A DNA stretch of 64,000 nt from Saprospiraceae bacterium (GTDB lineage: Bacteria; Bacteroidota; Bacteroidia; Chitinophagales; Saprospiraceae). Below are positions 61,364 to 64,000 of the stretch, piece by piece. Positions within the stretch are counted from its first letter, which is position 1. Each line of letters starts with the position of its first letter. Position numbers and translations under genes: made by a program. Under the pieces are notes generated by a model. It did no database searches and had not been told where the DNA came from. It worked only from the letters and a program-made list of their open reading frames with translations. The stretch is taken from positions 1 to 64,000 of the forward strand of contig JAHDHL010000019.1 of assembly GCA_020631355.1 (NCBI GenBank). The letters are read 5' to 3'.

Positions 61364-63898
61364 CTAGGAATAAAGAAAGAATTTCTCCCTTTCGTTCCTA
61401 TTATTTTGATTGAGATTCACCCTTCCGAAACCAAGGATTTTTTTCATTCTGGAAGCTACATATTTGAACCCCTTAACTTCCGGGAGTCGATTCCCTTCAA
61501 TTGTATGAATAAAGCCATCTTCCATATGATGGACCAATCCAATATGTCCCATCCAGCCCTGCGGATCCCCTCTGTGCCAAACCACAATGTCTCCCGGTTC
61601 TGGTTGGATACCATCTTCAAGATTATACGTCCAACCTTTCCTATAAAAAGCATTATAAGTACTCTTGGCTCCGACATTATAATCGAATGGCATTTGCTCC
61701 TTGATACCTCCTGATGCCTGAAAGTAACACCAACTCACAAAGGCTGCGCACCAAGGTTCGGCTGTTGTGATACCTGATGGCTCCAAGTACTTCCTAACAA
61801 ACTCCCCTGAATTATTACCGTTAATTTCCCTAGCCCCTGCATTCAATTCCTCTATGGCAACCTGAAGGGCATTCCGCCCTAGGTCAGAACCACCAAAACG
61901 CATGCTTGGCAAGGATGTATATATCGTTGATGTCCTGGATTCATTCGGATGTCTAAGCCTCCACCATGTCAAAGGTCCTACTACGCCATCCACGACCAAG
62001 GGCTCACCATACTTATCCACATTCGCACTTTGAAAATCGATGACAGCGGAATGGGTCATCCTGCCAAAGAAACCATCCACGACCAATCCATAGGCGAATT
62101 CGTTCAGTGATGTCTGTAACATCTTGACTGCCTCTCCTATATCACCCAATCGCAATATCGGACTGATTTCAGGCATTTCCACCACCACACTCCCCAAGTT
62201 GGGATTCCCCAATGGGGTTTCAGTTGATATGTTTTCATCATCCGATTCGGAAAGAGAGAAAGACAAGGCCAGTTCCACTGCTCGATTGGCATCTGGTTTT
62301 CCATAACCATACCAACGGCTATGGCCATTACCATCATAATTTCCATTATTTGCATCTATCTGAATACAGGATTGTCTGAGCAATGCCCTGACATCATTAT
62401 GGGTCAATTCCGGATTAGCGGAAAGCATCAGGGCTATAATACCCGCAACACCGGGTGTAGCACTGGAAGTCCCTCCGAACGAGGAAGTGTACTTCCCTGA
62501 ATTATCATAAAAATCATATCTCAGCTCGATACCATTCCAACTGGGATTATATCCATAGGTAGAACCATCAGTTGCCCATATTCCTCCATCGAGATAATAC
62601 CCTCCATTGTCCATCCGGGTAAAATCATTACTAGGAAAACAGCAGAAAATACTATCGCCAAAATCAGAATAAATACTTCTCTTGTCCCTGATATTGGATG
62701 CTGCTATGGCCAATACGAATTCATTACTGGCATAACCGTCAAGCTCTACGGATTCATTGCCATTACCAGCAGCCCAAAGGATAAGGCACCCCTTACCATT
62801 CCGTCCTTGTTCAACCGCATATCTCAATGCTTCCCTTGTATGGTCTGGAATACCTGAAGCCTGAAAATGCCTTGGGTCATTCGGATTATCCCAAGCACCA
62901 TCCGCAGGACCCCAGCTACACGAGATGATATCAGCTCCGTGGTCCACAGCATATTGGATGGCTTCGGATTCCTTGTAGGAGCCCAAATCAGGAGGCAACT
63001 TAATGGGCATGAGTTTCGCATCGGGCGCTACACCTGAAGCATTGAACAACCCCGAAGCACAAGCTACTCCTGCGCAACAGGTGCCATGTGATTCCCCAAA
63101 ATTAATGGGGCTGGGATTCTGTCCATTGGGTGTACCTATCGGGTAAAAGGCATTATAGGGGTGGACAATCTTACCTTGCGTACTAAAATCCTGATGCCTG
63201 ATATCAATGGCATCATCAATAATGGCAATCGTAACTCCCTCTCCCTTGGACTTCGTCCAGGCTTGTTCAACATTGACATGACTATTGACCTGTACGCCAT
63301 CCAACACCGTAGGCTTCAAATGCCATTGTCTGGGATGTATGGATTTTTTCTCCTTGATGAAAATGAGTTCGGGATGGCAATATTCTACCCTTTCATCATC
63401 TAACATATCCATACAAATTTGAAAAATATCGGAACCGATTCCTTCCTCCATTCCAACAAAATAGCCATTAGTAGAAAATGGGGATTCCGACTTGACATCC
63501 AGATTATGGTCGGTCAGGAAAGCTGTTTGTTCCGTCTTATCCACTTCCTTATGGAATTTGATGAATATATTCTCAGTATACAAAACGGGTGTCTTGTCTT
63601 CCTGACAAAATACCCGACCTGCAAATCGGACATTACTTTCTTTGGCCAATGCCTTTCTGGCTTGGTCTCTTTGCTTCCGCTTCTTATTTCCACGAATGCG
63701 CATCACATAGATACCCAAGGGTTCATACTTATGCATCAGTTCCATGCTATCCAACATGTTCGTGTGCTTTTTTCCAAAACCGGATTTTTCTATCACCTGA
63801 TCATTTTGGGTCCGAATGACCACCAAATCCTTGGCAGCGGTGAGTTGTCTTTCATTACCGTTTTTCCCTCCGAATTTAAATCTAACGGTGTCTGTCAT
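61364..63898 (-). CDS. subtilisin-family protease fused to peptidoglycan-binding and CHAP-type domains
   Basis: An 844-residue protein with no evident signal peptide (MTDTVRFKFGGKNGNERQLT). Residues 1-200 form an unusual basic N-terminal/prodomain-like region. The S8 domain follows, with Asp near 226 in VTIAIIDDAIDIRH, His near 270 in GESHGTCCAGVA and Ser near 476 in GGTSSATPGVAG. Residues of about 580-655 are a PG_binding_1-type domain (LGDIGEAVKMLQTSL...DGFFGRMTHSAVIDFQ). The C-terminal part is a CHAP/NlpC-like cysteine amidase, with Cys near 716 in EPWCAAFVSW and His near 784 in MGHIGLVHH. It could both degrade protein and cut peptidoglycan. Export route unclear. Confidence 0.88.
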   Translation of the reverse strand: MTDTVRFKFGGKNGNERQLTAAKDLVVIRTQNDQVIEKSGFGKKHTNMLDSMELMHKYEPLGIYVMRIRGNKKRKQRDQARKALAKESNVRFAGRVFCQEDKTPVLYTENIFIKFHKEVDKTEQTAFLTDHNLDVKSESPFSTNGYFVGMEEGIGSDIFQICMDMLDDERVEYCHPELIFIKEKKSIHPRQWHLKPTVLDGVQVNSHVNVEQAWTKSKGEGVTIAIIDDAIDIRHQDFSTQGKIVHPYNAFYPIGTPNGQNPSPINFGESHGTCCAGVACASGLFNASGVAPDAKLMPIKLPPDLGSYKESEAIQYAVDHGADIISCSWGPADGAWDNPNDPRHFQASGIPDHTREALRYAVEQGRNGKGCLILWAAGNGNESVELDGYASNEFVLAIAASNIRDKRSIYSDFGDSIFCCFPSNDFTRMDNGGYYLDGGIWATDGSTYGYNPSWNGIELRYDFYDNSGKYTSSFGGTSSATPGVAGIIALMLSANPELTHNDVRALLRQSCIQIDANNGNYDGNGHSRWYGYGKPDANRAVELALSFSLSESDDENISTETPLGNPNLGSVVVEMPEISPILRLGDIGEAVKMLQTSLNEFAYGLVVDGFFGRMTHSAVIDFQSANVDKYGEPLVVDGVVGPLTWWRLRHPNESRTSTIYTSLPSMRFGGSDLGRNALQVAIEELNAGAREINGNNSGEFVRKYLEPSGITTAEPWCAAFVSWCYFQASGGIKEQMPFDYNVGAKSTYNAFYRKGWTYNLEDGIQPEPGDIVVWHRGDPQGWMGHIGLVHHMEDGFIHTIEGNRLPEVKGFKYVASRMKKILGFGRVNLNQNNRNEREKFFLYS

Positions 63899-64000
63899 GT
63901 TTGAGTATTTTTTGTTTTCCTAAAATATGTAGTGCCTTATACCAAAGCCTTTGCCTTGGAAAAGAATCTTTCAAAAAGAAAATCAAAATTGGGAAATCAT
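63899..64000. other. right-edge upstream segment
   Basis: About 100 bp upstream of the protease gene; A+T-rich, with no coding sequence or TAnnTTTG box that I can place confidently. Confidence 0.35.

Noticed and set aside
1-64000. tRNA, rRNA, insertion sequences, integrase or att sites
   Set aside because: I scanned the intergenic segments for cloverleaf signatures, terminal inverted repeats and transposase motifs and found none that held up; GGTTCGAATCC-like strings fall inside genes.

Overview
This window is chromosomal DNA of a Bacteroidota bacterium, probably a free-living gliding or surface-attached member of the Saprospiria/Chitinophagia/Cytophagia side of the phylum. Evidence: type IX secretion (T9SS) cargo with type A and type B (CHU_C) C-terminal sorting domains, SprB-type repeats, three PorP/SprF-family proteins, a DUF5103 T9SS plug-type protein, a long SecA with SEC-C tail, WG-repeat and FISUMP lipoproteins, few Shine-Dalgarno-like leaders, and many TAnnTTTG promoter elements (the Bacteroidota primary-sigma -7 box). 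GC content is moderate by eye. I found no rRNA, tRNA, CRISPR array, transposase, integrase or phage gene.

Layout. 0.1-7.3 kb: glnS, a WG-repeat lipoprotein, porP-1, an orphan 5-methylcytosine methyltransferase and a PaaE-like oxidoreductase. 7.4-12.4 kb: a 1670-residue T9SS cargo protein with an internal 798-bp tandem repeat. 12.8-15.8 kb: a MerR/B12-fold regulator lacking the usual His ligands, an ECF sigma factor and the T9SS plug-like protein. 16.1-22.9 kb: an 1877-residue PKD/SprB-repeat adhesin followed 26 bp later by its SprF-like partner. 23-33 kb: FISUMP lipoprotein, fused alpha-beta E1 2-oxoacid dehydrogenase, small unknowns, secA and a TlpA thioredoxin. 33-40.3 kb: a T9SS-exported phosphoesterase and an A+T-richer accessory block: a polytopic membrane protein with a start-spanning hairpin, a lipoprotein, an exported DJ-1/PfpI protein, a membrane thioredoxin, and two tandem 12-cysteine secreted precursors resembling fulvocin C-related bacteriocins. 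40.4-51.5 kb: YdbS/YdbT PH-domain pair, unknown exported proteins, S9 peptidase, TatA, 2OG-Fe(II) oxygenase, YugP-type Zn peptidase, RDD protein. 51.6-64 kb: GCS2-CBS fusion, cysteine desulfurase, GlmM, porP-3, HupE-like permease coupled to queG, AlkB-like oxygenase, a beta-barrel protein, and a subtilisin-peptidoglycan-binding-CHAP fusion.

How they fit. Much of the window serves the cell surface. SecA delivers precursors to the periplasm; the T9SS, with PorP/SprF proteins and the plug-like protein, moves giant adhesins and a phosphoesterase to the surface. Housekeeping genes (glnS, glmM, queG, E1, cysteine desulfurase) lie between these loci.

The best candidate for an undescribed system is at about 36.7-40.1 kb: two recently duplicated Cys-rich secreted precursors with near-identical leaders and diverged C-terminal cores, followed on the same strand by a membrane thioredoxin and an exported DJ-1/PfpI protein. 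It looks like a secreted disulfide-rich peptide (bacteriocin-like) locus with its own redox factor; that function is inference.
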